Of a stretch of 64,000 nt of DNA, positions 18,034-29,596 are shown one piece after another. Position 1 is the stretch's first letter; every line of letters starts with the position of its first letter. The position numbers and the translations under genes are program-made. Source of the DNA: Isoalcanivorax pacificus W11-5 (GTDB lineage Bacteria > Pseudomonadota > Gammaproteobacteria > Pseudomonadales > Alcanivoracaceae); contig NZ_CP004387.1 in assembly GCF_000299335.2 (NCBI RefSeq), positions 1,426,001 through 1,490,000 on the forward strand, written 5' to 3'. The notes under the pieces are model-generated. The model was not told the origin of the DNA, did no database searches, and saw only the letters and a list, made by a program, of their open reading frames with translations.

Positions 18034-19286
18034 TCAGTCGTTGAAAAGGTCTTCGGGGCATCTGGCATCCAGAACGCGCAGGGTCCAGGCTTCCAGCGTA
18101 GCGACATCGGCTTCTTGCAGCTGTGCTTCCACCTCAGGTGAAACGGGACCAAAGCGGTGTGTCAGCAGACCCAGCAGGATACGACGGGCTTCGTCGCAGC
18201 GGCCTTTTTCCATGCCTTGCGCCATGCCTTTCCGCATACCGTCCTGCAGCCCTTTGCGTTCGTACTCGGCGTACCATTCCTGGACCCGTTCAGCGAGCAT
18301 GTCATCCACCTCCTGCAATTCCTGCATGGCCGGTATTGTGATATCTGGCAAGCGGCCCGGCAACAGTACCCGCCGGAGCCATTCGGTAAAGCTGCGGCGC
18401 AGGCCCGCCTGCTGGGGGGCGTGCAGCCAGTCTGTCAAATGCCGCAGTATCCGCTGAATGGCGGCGGCGTCACGGCTGTTCTCCAGCCGGAACAGGGCGG
18501 CCACTAGGTTCTGCAGCGGTGCTAGGGAACCTCTGAATAACTCCCCGGTGGTTCTGGCTTTCTGGGCGGCGCCTGATCAAGGCGCGACTTCGAAGGCATA
18601 GCGGGCTACGTCGAGAAGTCGTAACGCGGAGCAGGTGCCGCCCGGAAAGCCCCGCAGGGCGGGCGCTACAGCACGCATTAGCCGCGTTGCGTCGCTTGGC
18701 AAGGGCGATGCCATTGCCGGCGCGCCGCGCCTTGCTACTGCATGCTGTAGCGCCCGCAGAACCACCGGGGAGTTATTCAGAGGTTCCCTGGATCCTGGTC
18801 CTGAAAGCGGCCCTCGTCCAGCAGCAGATAGCGCAGCCGGGGCTGGTACCTGGCCAGTTCACCATGGACGGGGAAGACCAGGTCGCTGATATCGGTGGCC
18901 GCCTGCCAGCGCGGCCGGCCGTTGTAGAGCACCAATGGCACGATGGGGGGCAGGTGGCCGGTCTCGCCCAGTTGGCGGGTGCGGATCAGGTCCTGATAGA
19001 GCAGGGCGGCATAGTCCATGATGCGGACGGCCATATACGGGTCCACGGAGGACTGGAATTCCAGCAGCAGGTAGAGATAGAGCCAGTGTTCGCCCCATCG
19101 GACCCGCCAGATGACATCGGCACAGCGGCTGCGCAGATCGTCCGTGACGTAGCTGCCGTTTACTTTTTCGAGAGTGTCCAGGTCCAGTTCGGCCACCCAG
19201 CTCTCCGGCACAAAGCCGGTGAGCAGGTCGCGGACCATCTCCGGGTGGGAGAACAGCAGTCGGTAGCCGGTATCGTGGTCGTCCAT
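18034..19286 (-). pseudogene. Rpn-family recombination-promoting nuclease gene split by an inserted element
   Basis: Two in-frame halves of one gene flank a 262-bp element. The 5' half (19286 down to 18792) starts MDDHDTGYRLLFSHPEMV and carries the PD-(D/E)XK-type core DVIWRVRW...LLLEFQSS. It reads into the element and stops at a TGA in its terminal repeat. The 3' half (18521 down to 18034) continues LAPLQNLVAALFRLENS, then a glutamate/lysine-rich coil, and ends with a DUF4351-like domain (LLTHRFGPVSPEVEAQL). Removing the element and one 4-base target copy (266 bases) rejoins the frame as QDQD-LAPLQN and gives 328 residues. Rpn proteins are DNA endonucleases related to transposase_31. The 3' half might restart from GTG 18504. 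The start ATG 19286 has GGAG upstream. Confidence 0.9.
18526..18787. mobile_element. MITE-like palindromic element, 262 bp, no ORF
   Basis: The ends are perfect inverted repeats of 31 bp (18526-18556 and 18757-18787) starting GGAACCTCTGAATAACTCC. They are flanked by CTAG (18522-18525) and CTGG (18788-18791), a 4-bp target duplication with one change. Inside are two further long stems: 18558-18573 with 18634-18649 (14 of 16 pairs), enclosing a smaller stem 18585-18591/18615-18621, and 18661-18673 with 18743-18755 (13 of 13). It encodes no transposase, so it would have been moved in trans. The 4-bp duplication would suit an IS5-type transposase, but this is a guess. Confidence 0.88.
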
Positions 19287-19392
19287 GGCATGCTCCGGTG
19301 ACACCGGCGCCTTCCCTGGCAGCGGCTGCGGAGCAGTATTCCATGGTCGGGCGGGTCGGCGTGTCAGCCATCGCCACCAAAGCGTGTAGGTG

Positions 19393-20211
19393 TCAGCCGA
19401 CGTGGGCTGCCGGCGCAGGCGTACGTACCGGCGCGGGGGCGGGGCGCACACTGCCTTTTTCCAGCCAGAACAGGGTGCCGGCCACCACCGCGACCGGCAT
19501 GATCACCAGGTTCACCAGTGGCAGCATGGTCAGGGCCAGGATCAGGCTGCCGAGGGCGGTCACCAGAATGCGCTGCTGGCGCAGTTGCCCCAGCATTTCT
19601 TCGAAGCTCACCAGGCGGGTGTCGGCGCCATAGTCGATGTACTGGATGGCCAGCATCCAGCCGGACCAGATAAACCAGATCACCGGCGCCAGCAGGTTCA
19701 CCACCGGGATAAAGGACAGGATGCCGACCAGGATCAGCAACAGCACCGCGCGCCACAGCCAGTACCAGGTCTTGCGAAGCTCGCGCTTGAGAGTGCGCCA
19801 GATCATCGACGGGATGCTTTCCTCCGGCTGCGCGGGGAAGCCCAGCGGGGGCGCCACGCGGTTGTCCACCTGGGCAGCCAGAAAGCCCATGAACGGCGCG
19901 GCCACCAGTTGCACCACATAGGTGAATACGCTGGCCATCAGTGCCAGCAGCAGCACCCAGATCAGCAACTGTAGCAGGCCGGTGAACAGCCCGATGACCG
20001 GGTTCAGGAACGCCAGCCAGCCTTCCAGGGCCCAGCCGGCGGTCAGCGCACCCAGCAGACCGGTAAGCCAGCTGCCGGTAAACCAGTAGGCGCTACCGAA
20101 CAGCAGGCTGTTGAACAGGATCGGGACAATCACCCACGGGCGGATGCCTGGCCCGAAGGCGAGGCGGGCGGCACGGCGGAGGTAGTGGATGGCTTCGGCA
20201 ATGGGGGGCAT
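19393..20211 (-). CDS. cysZ: CysZ-like sulfate transporter (EI24 family)
   Basis: A 272-residue inner-membrane protein of the CysZ/EI24 family, which takes up sulfate for cysteine synthesis. Four strongly hydrophobic stretches (about 25-50, 65-105, 155-185 and 212-240) and the conserved IDYGADTRLVSFEEML-type segment support this. I chose ATG 20211 (MPPIAEAIHYLRRA), matching the family start. It diverges from smc, with 310 bases between starts. The C-terminal tail is proline/alanine rich and probably disordered. Confidence 0.88.
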   Translation of the reverse strand: MPPIAEAIHYLRRAARLAFGPGIRPWVIVPILFNSLLFGSAYWFTGSWLTGLLGALTAGWALEGWLAFLNPVIGLFTGLLQLLIWVLLLALMASVFTYVVQLVAAPFMGFLAAQVDNRVAPPLGFPAQPEESIPSMIWRTLKRELRKTWYWLWRAVLLLILVGILSFIPVVNLLAPVIWFIWSGWMLAIQYIDYGADTRLVSFEEMLGQLRQQRILVTALGSLILALTMLPLVNLVIMPVAVVAGTLFWLEKGSVRPAPAPVRTPAPAAHVG

Positions 20212-20521
20212 GGCGGGTTGTTCCCTGTGGTGGCACATTCCTGACAGGCGGCCCAGTTTACCTGAGCCGGGGACAGGTGCCAGACCCCCGGCCGGCACTG
20301 GTCGGACAAATAGTGCGGCGCTGGAATTTTCTATACACTAGCCGTTTTTCCGGGGTGGCCCAGAGCGCACTTGCCGGGACCGCGCCGGTGCCGTCTGCCG
20401 GACGCAAGTGTTTGTTATGGCAATGGTTCATCGCCACCGGGCGATCACCGTGGCCGCGTCACCACCAGTTCACAGCCAAGCGCCGCCGGAACGCGGTGCT
20501 CTGACCGGGTCCAGCACAACC
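20212..20521. other. Divergent promoter region between cysZ and smc
   Basis: This 310-base gap holds no gene that I trust; an upstream extension of the smc frame to 20408 is not family-like. A -10-like TATACA occurs at 20332-20337 without a good -35. GCACT (20295-20299) and AGTGC (20312-20316) form a small inverted pair. Otherwise I see nothing definite. Confidence 0.4.
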
Positions 20522-23500
20522 ATGCGACTGAAAAGTATCAAGCTTGCGGGTTTCAAGTCCTTCGTTGACCCCACCACCGCCCTGTTTCCGGAGAACCTCA
20601 CCGCGGTCGTCGGCCCGAACGGCTGCGGCAAGTCCAATATCATCGACGCCGTGCGCTGGGTGATGGGGGAATCCTCCGCCAAGCACCTGCGCGGTGAATC
20701 CATGGCGGACGTCATCTTCAACGGTTCCAATGCCCGCAAGCCGGTCGCGCAGGCCAGCATCGAGCTGGTGTTCGACAATGGCGACGGCAAGATCGGCGGC
20801 GAATACGCCCGCTATGCCGAAATCTCGGTGCGCCGGATGGTGACCCGCGACGGCCAGTCCAACTATTTCCTCAACGGCACCAAGTGTCGCCGCAAGGACA
20901 TCACCGACCTGTTCCTGGGGACGGGGCTGGGCGCACGCAGCTACGCCATCATCGAGCAGGGCATGATCTCGCGCCTGATCGAGGCGCGCCCGGAAGACCT
21001 GCGTGTCTACATCGAAGAAGCGGCGGGTATCTCGCGTTACAAGGAGCGCCGCCGCGAAACCGAAAACCGCATGCGCCGCACGCGCGAGAACCTGGAGCGG
21101 CTGACGGACATCCGCGAAGAACTGGAACGTCAGCTTGAGCGCCTGTCCCGCCAGGCGGCCGCAGCGGAAAAATACAAGCAGTACAAAGAAGAAGAACGCC
21201 TGGTCGGTGCCCAGGTGCGGGCCCTGCGCTGGCGTACGCTGAACACCCAGGTGGAACAGATCGAGCATGTCATGCGCGAGCTGGAAGTGGCCGTGGAAGC
21301 AAAAGTCGCCGAGCAGCGCCATGTGGATGCCGAGCTGGAACGTCTGCGTGACGGCCATACCGACGTACAGGACCGCTTCAACAGCGTGCAGCAGGAATAT
21401 TACGCGCTGGGTGCAGAAGTGGCGCGGCTGGAACAGAGCATCCAGCACCAGCGCGAGCGCAAGCAGCAGTTGAACGAAGAATTGATGCAGGTGGAACAGA
21501 ACTGGCGCGAGGCCAGCGCGCACCTGAGCACCGACGGCGAACGCATTGCTGAACTGGATGAAAAGCTGGCCGAACTGGAACCGGAACTGGCTCTGGTTCG
21601 CGAACAGGAAGCCGAGGCCGTTGAACAACTGGCGATGGCCGAGGAACAGATGCAGACCTGGCAACAGGAGTGGGAAACCTTTAACCACAGCTCCGCCGAA
21701 TCGCGCCGCAAGGCCGAAGTGGAGCAGTCGCGCATCCAGCACCTGGAAACCTCTATCGAACGGCTGTCGGACCGCATCGACCGTCTGAGCAAAGAGCAGG
21801 GCAGCCTCGACGCCGGCCCGCTGTCGGCCGAGATGCGCCAGTTCGAGGAACAGCAGGCGCAACTGCGCGAGCAGGCCGAAGAAGCAGAGATGCGCTCGGA
21901 GAGCGTGCAGGAACAGATCAACAGCATCCGCCGCGACAACGGCGAGCGCGGTCGCCAGCTTGATGAAGACCGCGACCAGTTGCAGAAAATGAAAAGCCGC
22001 CATGCCACCCTGGAAGCATTGCAGAAAGCCGCCCAGGGTGACGATGGCCGGGTGTCGGAGTGGTTCGAGCGGCATCAGTTGCAGCAACGTCCACGGCTGG
22101 CCGAAAAACTGGATGTGCAGCCAGGTTGGGAGCGCGCCGTGGAAGCGGTGCTGGGCGACAGCCTGCAGGGGCTGTGTGTCGAAGGCTTCGATCAGGTGGA
22201 ACAGTGGCTGGGCGACCTGTCCCATGGCCGCGTCTGCCTGCTGGCACCGAGCAACGCTGCCAAAGACGGTGCACACGGCCGGACGCTGGCGGCCCTGGTC
22301 AGTGGTCCGGTGCCGGCGCAGCTTGGCCAGATTTATGCGGTGGAGTCGCTGGCCGACGCGCTGGCACTGCGCGGCCGTCTCAGCGCTGCTGAGTCTGCCG
22401 TGACCCGCGACGGCATCTGGGTCGGCCCGGACTGGCTGCGGGTGGTGCGTGAGCAGGACCAGGAAGCCGGCATTCTGGAGCGGCGTCGTGAACTGGAGCG
22501 GCTGGAAGACCAGATTCCCGAACTCGACGCGCGAGTGGCGGAAAACCGTGCGGCACTGGAGGCCGGCCGCGAACGCGTGCAGGAACTGGAACACGAGCGC
22601 GAAGAAAGCCAGCGCCAGGCGTCGCGCATCAACCGCGATCTGGGCGAGCTGAACGCCCAGATCAGTGCGCGTCAGGTGCGGCTGGAACAGATCACCATGC
22701 GTCGCGAGCGCCTGGGCCGTGAGCTGGACGAAAGCCGCGAGCAGCGCACGCAGGAACAGGAACAACTGAAAGAAGCCCGCTCGGTGCTGACCGAAGCACT
22801 GGACGCCATGGAACAGGACAGCGGCCAGCGCGAAGCGTTGCTGTCACGCCGTGACAGCGCCCGCTCGCAGCTGGACGAAGCCCGCCAGAAAGCCCGTCAG
22901 CAACGTGACCAGTCGCATCAACTGGCGATGGAAGTGCAGGGCGCACGCACCCAGGCAGATTCATTGCGCCAGGGGCTGGTGCGTCTGGATGCGCAGGTCG
23001 CCAGCCTGACCGAGCGCAAGGCGCTGCTGGAACGCCAACTGGACGAAGGCGATGATCCGGGCATTGAACTGAAAGCGCAGCTGGAAGAAAAACTCGGTCT
23101 GCGCCTGGAATCTGAAACCCGCCTGCAGTCGGTGCGTCGCGAACTGGAAACCATCGATCACGAAGTGCGCAACCTGGACGGCCAGCGCCAGCAGTTTGAG
23201 CGTCAGGCACAGGAAGTGCGCAGTGCGCTCGACGGCAAGCGCATGCAGTGGCAGGAAATCAAGGTGCGTCGCAGCACCGTGCAGGAACAACTGGCCGAAC
23301 AGCAGTTCGATCTGCAGACCGTGCTCGAGAACCTGCCCGAAGACGCCGCCGAGGACACCTGGAACCAGGAACTGGAAGCCATTGCCGCACGTATCAGCCG
23401 GCTGGGCCAGATCAACCTGGCCGCGATCGACGAGTACAAGACCCAGGCCGAGCGCAAGGAATACCTGGATCGCCAGAACGCTGACCTGGATGACGCCCTG

Positions 23501-24016
23501 AACACGCTGGAAAATGCCATCCGCAAGATCGATCGCGAAACGCGAACGCGCTTCAAGGAATACTTCGACCGCATCAACAAAGGCCTGCAGGAGCTGTTCC
23601 CGAAAGTGTTTGGCGGTGGGCACGCCTACCTGGAACTGACCGGGGAAGATCTGCTCGACACCGGCGTGGCCATCATGGCGCGTCCACCGGGCAAACGGAA
23701 CAGCACCATCCATCTGCTTTCCGGTGGCGAAAAAGCGCTGACGGCACTGTCGCTGGTTTTCTCAATTTTTCAATTGAACCCGGCGCCGTTCTGTATGCTG
23801 GACGAGGTGGACGCGCCGCTGGATGACGCCAACGTCGGCCGTTTCTGTAACCTGGTGCGCGAGATGTCCGGCGTGGTGCAATTCATTTACATTACCCACA
23901 ACAAGATCGCCATGGAGATGGCCCATGCGCTGATGGGGGTCACCATGCACGAGCCAGGCGTGTCACGGCTGGTATCGGTGGATGTGGACGAGGCTGCAGA
24001 GATGGCCGCGCTGTGA
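20522..24016 (+). CDS. smc: Chromosome segregation ATPase SMC
   Basis: SMC condenses and resolves sister chromosomes together with ScpA and ScpB. The 1164-residue product has Walker A (GPNGCGKS, about 31-38), long coiled coils at about 170-500 and 660-1000, a hinge at about 520-650, the ABC signature (LLSGGEKALTALS, about 1065) and Walker B (CMLDEVDAPLDD, about 1090). ATG 20522 gives the universal MRLKSIKLAGFKSF start; an upstream extension is not conserved. It is followed by zipA and ligA, the standard order in pseudomonads. Note that this lineage uses SMC rather than MukB. A very long open frame on the opposite strand is a compositional shadow. Confidence 0.97.
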   Translation: MRLKSIKLAGFKSFVDPTTALFPENLTAVVGPNGCGKSNIIDAVRWVMGESSAKHLRGESMADVIFNGSNARKPVAQASIELVFDNGDGKIGGEYARYAEISVRRMVTRDGQSNYFLNGTKCRRKDITDLFLGTGLGARSYAIIEQGMISRLIEARPEDLRVYIEEAAGISRYKERRRETENRMRRTRENLERLTDIREELERQLERLSRQAAAAEKYKQYKEEERLVGAQVRALRWRTLNTQVEQIEHVMRELEVAVEAKVAEQRHVDAELERLRDGHTDVQDRFNSVQQEYYALGAEVARLEQSIQHQRERKQQLNEELMQVEQNWREASAHLSTDGERIAELDEKLAELEPELALVREQEAEAVEQLAMAEEQMQTWQQEWETFNHSSAESRRKAEVEQSRIQHLETSIERLSDRIDRLSKEQGSLDAGPLSAEMRQFEEQQAQLREQAEEAEMRSESVQEQINSIRRDNGERGRQLDEDRDQLQKMKSRHATLEALQKAAQGDDGRVSEWFERHQLQQRPRLAEKLDVQPGWERAVEAVLGDSLQGLCVEGFDQVEQWLGDLSHGRVCLLAPSNAAKDGAHGRTLAALVSGPVPAQLGQIYAVESLADALALRGRLSAAESAVTRDGIWVGPDWLRVVREQDQEAGILERRRELERLEDQIPELDARVAENRAALEAGRERVQELEHEREESQRQASRINRDLGELNAQISARQVRLEQITMRRERLGRELDESREQRTQEQEQLKEARSVLTEALDAMEQDSGQREALLSRRDSARSQLDEARQKARQQRDQSHQLAMEVQGARTQADSLRQGLVRLDAQVASLTERKALLERQLDEGDDPGIELKAQLEEKLGLRLESETRLQSVRRELETIDHEVRNLDGQRQQFERQAQEVRSALDGKRMQWQEIKVRRSTVQEQLAEQQFDLQTVLENLPEDAAEDTWNQELEAIAARISRLGQINLAAIDEYKTQAERKEYLDRQNADLDDALNTLENAIRKIDRETRTRFKEYFDRINKGLQELFPKVFGGGHAYLELTGEDLLDTGVAIMARPPGKRNSTIHLLSGGEKALTALSLVFSIFQLNPAPFCMLDEVDAPLDDANVGRFCNLVREMSGVVQFIYITHNKIAMEMAHALMGVTMHEPGVSRLVSVDVDEAAEMAAL

Positions 24017-24074
24017 TCATAGAGGCTGTTTTTTCGGGGTGTTGGGGTAGTACAAACAAGGAAGAGGCAAGGTA

Positions 24075-25025
24075 ATGGGCCTGAATCTGGAAACCCTGGT
24101 AGGCATTCTGGTCATTCTGATCCTGCTCATCATGGCCGATGGGCTGCGCAGAATGCTGCGTGAGCGCAACACCCGGCTGCGCATGAAGATCGAACCACGG
24201 CAGCACCGCGAGGACGCGGAGGCCGGGGGTGGAGATCGCTTCAACCCGGAACTGCCTTCCGGTGGCGCGCGGGTGGTGCAGCGCATTCTGGAGCAGCGTG
24301 CAGCGGCCGAGGAAGAAGCCCGCGAGCGCGAGCAGCCTGAGCGTCCCGCGTTTCGGGCTGCCACCCAGCAGCCGCTGTTCGAGGCCGATGACGAACCGGA
24401 TGACGTGCCTGAGGTGCCGGCCCGCGCCGTGCCGCAGGACGACATCGAAGACGATCTCCCGCCAATGCGGGCCGAACGCGAACCGGCCCCGGTGCGGGAA
24501 CCGGCGCCCGTCCGTGAACCGGCGCCGGCGAAACCGGCCGCGCGCCCGGCAGCCCGCAGGCCCGAGCCACCACCGCGTGCGGAACCGGCATTGCTGGAAG
24601 TGATTGTGGTGCACCTGATCGCCCCGCGCGGCCACCGTTTCGACGGCCGTGAACTGCTGCAGGAATTGCTCGAGAGCGGCATGCGCTTTGGTGAAATGAA
24701 CATTTTCCACTGCCACCGTCAGGAACAGGGCGAAGATGTGTTGCAGTTCAGCATGGCCAATGCCGTAGAGCCGGGCACCTTCGATATTGACGAGATGGAC
24801 CGCGAGCAGTTCGCCGGCACCACATTCTTCCTGAAACTGCCGGGCCCTGGCCGGCCGCTGGCGGCGCTGGACCGGATGCTGGACACCGTGCGCACCCTGG
24901 CCGAACGACTCGGCGGCGAACTCAAGGATGAACAGCGCAGCGTACTGACGCCGCAGAACATGGAGCATATGCGCCAGCGGGTGCAGGAATTCGAGCGTCG
25001 CCTGCACCTGAAAGAACAACACTGA
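24075..25025 (+). CDS. zipA: Cell division protein ZipA
   Basis: ZipA tethers the FtsZ ring to the inner membrane. The 316-residue protein has an N-terminal transmembrane helix (LVGILVILILLIMADGL, residues 7-23) with almost no periplasmic part. A charged segment comes next, then a proline/glutamate/alanine-rich linker (about 60-170) with three tandem REPAPV units, and a C-terminal FtsZ-binding domain (about 172-310). AAGGAAGAGG lies upstream of the ATG. It sits between smc and ligA, as in related genomes. Confidence 0.94.
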   Translation: MGLNLETLVGILVILILLIMADGLRRMLRERNTRLRMKIEPRQHREDAEAGGGDRFNPELPSGGARVVQRILEQRAAAEEEAREREQPERPAFRAATQQPLFEADDEPDDVPEVPARAVPQDDIEDDLPPMRAEREPAPVREPAPVREPAPAKPAARPAARRPEPPPRAEPALLEVIVVHLIAPRGHRFDGRELLQELLESGMRFGEMNIFHCHRQEQGEDVLQFSMANAVEPGTFDIDEMDREQFAGTTFFLKLPGPGRPLAALDRMLDTVRTLAERLGGELKDEQRSVLTPQNMEHMRQRVQEFERRLHLKEQH

Positions 25026-25066
25026 ATGCTTCACGGGCGCGGTCCGCCGCGCCCGCCGCCACATGA

Positions 25067-27993
<2,927 letters not shown>

Positions 27994-28061
27994 CGTTCAG
28001 AACCAATCCGGTGGCCGGACGGGGAAGCCGCCACGGACAGCATCAATCACGGGGGAGGCGA

Positions 28062-28490
28062 ATGGATTCCGAATCCATTGTCTACGGATGTATCAAGCAC
28101 CTGCCGTTCGGCGAGCTGGTGCAGCGCAAGGCGAGCTGCATGCACAACCGCCGCGCGATCCGCCAGTTGCCGCAGGCCGATGAATGGCCGTTCCTGTGCC
28201 GCGAGATGTTCGCCGTGCCGGGCGATGACCTGATGGGCGGCACCTTCCAGACCCAGGTGATCCATTTCGGCATGTCCTACCAGGCGGTGGAATACGAATG
28301 GGAGCACTGGATCCGCAAGTTCGAATCCCTGCTCAGGCAGATGTACTGGGTCAGCGCCGTGGTGCATCTGGAAACCGAACTCTCCGGGCACCATACCTTT
28401 GTCTGGGATGCCACCGACGTGTGCCACGAGCCCAGCGACCAGCCGCTCAGGGTGCGCTGCGAATGGGCCCGAGAGGGGGCCATCGCCTGA
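28062..28490 (+). CDS. Conserved hypothetical protein
   Basis: A 142-residue soluble protein starting MDSESIVYGCIKHLPFGE, with GGGGGAGG 4-5 bases before ATG 28062. The sequence is rich in aromatic residues and histidine (FQTQVIHFGMSYQAVEYEWEHW) and has no signal peptide or membrane segment. I do not recognise the family. It is likely expressed on its own, 68 bases after the transglycosylase-like gene. The codon use is like that of the neighbours, so I believe it is real. Confidence 0.65.
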   Translation: MDSESIVYGCIKHLPFGELVQRKASCMHNRRAIRQLPQADEWPFLCREMFAVPGDDLMGGTFQTQVIHFGMSYQAVEYEWEHWIRKFESLLRQMYWVSAVVHLETELSGHHTFVWDATDVCHEPSDQPLRVRCEWAREGAIA

Positions 28491-28596
28491 TGCAGGTTGT
28501 CGGCTGTTTCGCCCGTCCAGCGGCACGTTTATGGCGTGGGAGGCACAATGCGCCAATCTGTGGCAGGATAGCCCGGCCATGAAGGGAGCCAGTTCT

Positions 28597-28833
28597 ATGC
28601 GATATACCCCCAGCCTGCGGCGCGGGAACACGCCGGGCATGCAGCCGCCGCCACGCGGTGACGCGCTGCAAAGCGAAAGCGCGCTGCTGGAGCGCCTGCT
28701 GGTCAGACGCTTCGGTCCGTTGCCGGAAGCCCTGGCGCTGCGCCTGAAACTGGCGGAATCCATGCAACTGGAAACCTGGGCCCAGCGCATGCTGCAGGCC
28801 GAATGCCTGGAACAGGTGTTTGCCGACGCCTGA
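28597..28833 (+). CDS. Solitary DUF4351-like domain protein
   Basis: A 78-residue protein whose C-terminal half (LLERLLVRRFGPLPEALALR through LETWAQRMLQAE) aligns by eye with the C-terminal end of the disrupted Rpn nuclease 9 kb away. The shared pattern is L..LL..RFG.L, LE.W..R.L.A and a terminal F.D. DUF4351 normally sits at the C-terminus of Rpn/transposase-like nucleases, so this is either a stand-alone domain or the remnant of a lost nuclease gene. AGGGAG stands 8 bases before ATG 28597; ATG 28579 is an alternative. It converges with a lipoprotein gene, 6 bases apart. Confidence 0.6.
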   Translation: MRYTPSLRRGNTPGMQPPPRGDALQSESALLERLLVRRFGPLPEALALRLKLAESMQLETWAQRMLQAECLEQVFADA

Positions 28834-28839
28834 TACCTG

Positions 28840-29451
28840 TTACGGCGCCTTCCCGGGCGCCGCCGTTTCCTCTCCTCCCAGTACATCCCGCAGCCCGTCC
28901 AGCCGGGCGCGTGCCGTGTCGGCGTGCGCCCGCGTCGTCGATTGCCAGTTGTCCGGCTGCTCACGCGCCACGGCCGTGGCCAGGGCCGGTGCGGTCAGCA
29001 GGCCGGCGGCGTCGTGGCAGTGGGCCGCGCCGTCTGGCAGCGCACGGCCTTGCACATAACCGTTCTGGATCGCCTGGGCATCCAGGGTGGGCAATTGGGC
29101 CGGCAGTTCGCGGACGGCATCGAAGTACTCCGTGCAATCGGTGTGACGCAGCGCCACGCTGTCCAGCAACGACAGCGACTGGTCGAGCAGCGCCCGGCTC
29201 AGGGATTCCGCCAGGTCTGGGTTGCCGTCGTTGATGGCGTCCAGCAAGTCGTCGAGGGTGTGCCGGTAGTGTTCGGTGAGGGCCTGACTGTCGGGCAGGG
29301 TCTGTTCTGCCCGGTCGGCAATGGCCGCCGTGTCGGCGCCCGTGTCGCCAGGGTCGTTACAGCCGCCGAGCGGCAGTATCAGCAACGGGAACAGCAGGGC
29401 ATAGCGGGGCAGCGCAGGACTTTTTCCGGGGTTCTCAATCGGGTTCTCCAT
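28840..29451 (-). CDS. Hypothetical lipoprotein, helical
   Basis: A 203-residue protein with hydrophobic RYALLFPLLILPLGGC (lipidated cysteine about residue 31) and an alpha-helical acidic mature part (DTAAIADRAEQTL). A pair of cysteines (TDCTEYF and AHCHDAA) could form a disulfide in the periplasm. I do not recognise the family. The start ATG 29451 has GGAGGAG upstream, and the leader and first codons carry three 12-bp tandem repeats of GAGAACCC. An inverted repeat upstream (29526-29555) may be its operator. Confidence 0.65.
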   Translation of the reverse strand: MENPIENPGKSPALPRYALLFPLLILPLGGCNDPGDTGADTAAIADRAEQTLPDSQALTEHYRHTLDDLLDAINDGNPDLAESLSRALLDQSLSLLDSVALRHTDCTEYFDAVRELPAQLPTLDAQAIQNGYVQGRALPDGAAHCHDAAGLLTAPALATAVAREQPDNWQSTTRAHADTARARLDGLRDVLGGEETAAPGKAP

Positions 29452-29525
29452 GGGGTTCTCCTCCGGCCTGGCCTTGTGGCCGGCCTGTCGCCTGAAGAGC
29501 CCATGCTAGGAACGGGGCGCGGCGC

Positions 29526-29555
29526 TTCACAAATCGCAGGCGTGCTTTTTGTGAA
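29526..29555. promoter_or_regulatory. Inverted repeat TTCACAAA/TTTGTGAA
   Basis: Perfect 8-bp arms at 29526-29533 and 29548-29555 with a 14-base spacer lie between the metE stop and the lipoprotein start. TGTGA-type arms recall CRP/FNR half sites but the spacing does not fit them. It could be an operator for the lipoprotein gene or part of the metE 3' region. Confidence 0.35.
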
Positions 29556-29560
29556 ATGCG

Positions 29561-29585
29561 CCCCGCCGGCACGGGGCCGGCGGGG
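29561..29585 (-). terminator. Hairpin after metE
   Basis: CCCCGCCGGC (29561-29570) and GCCGGCGGGG (29576-29585) are perfect 10-bp arms with loop ACGGG, starting 12 bases after the metE stop. No strong T run follows. Confidence 0.5.
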
Positions 29586-29596
29586 GCAGCCGGCGA

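Noticed and set aside
20459-22765. Open reading frame of about 770 codons opposite smc
   Set aside because: The smc coding strand has all SMC motifs. The antisense product is a biased L/F/A-rich sequence produced by glutamate/glutamine-rich coiled-coil codons.
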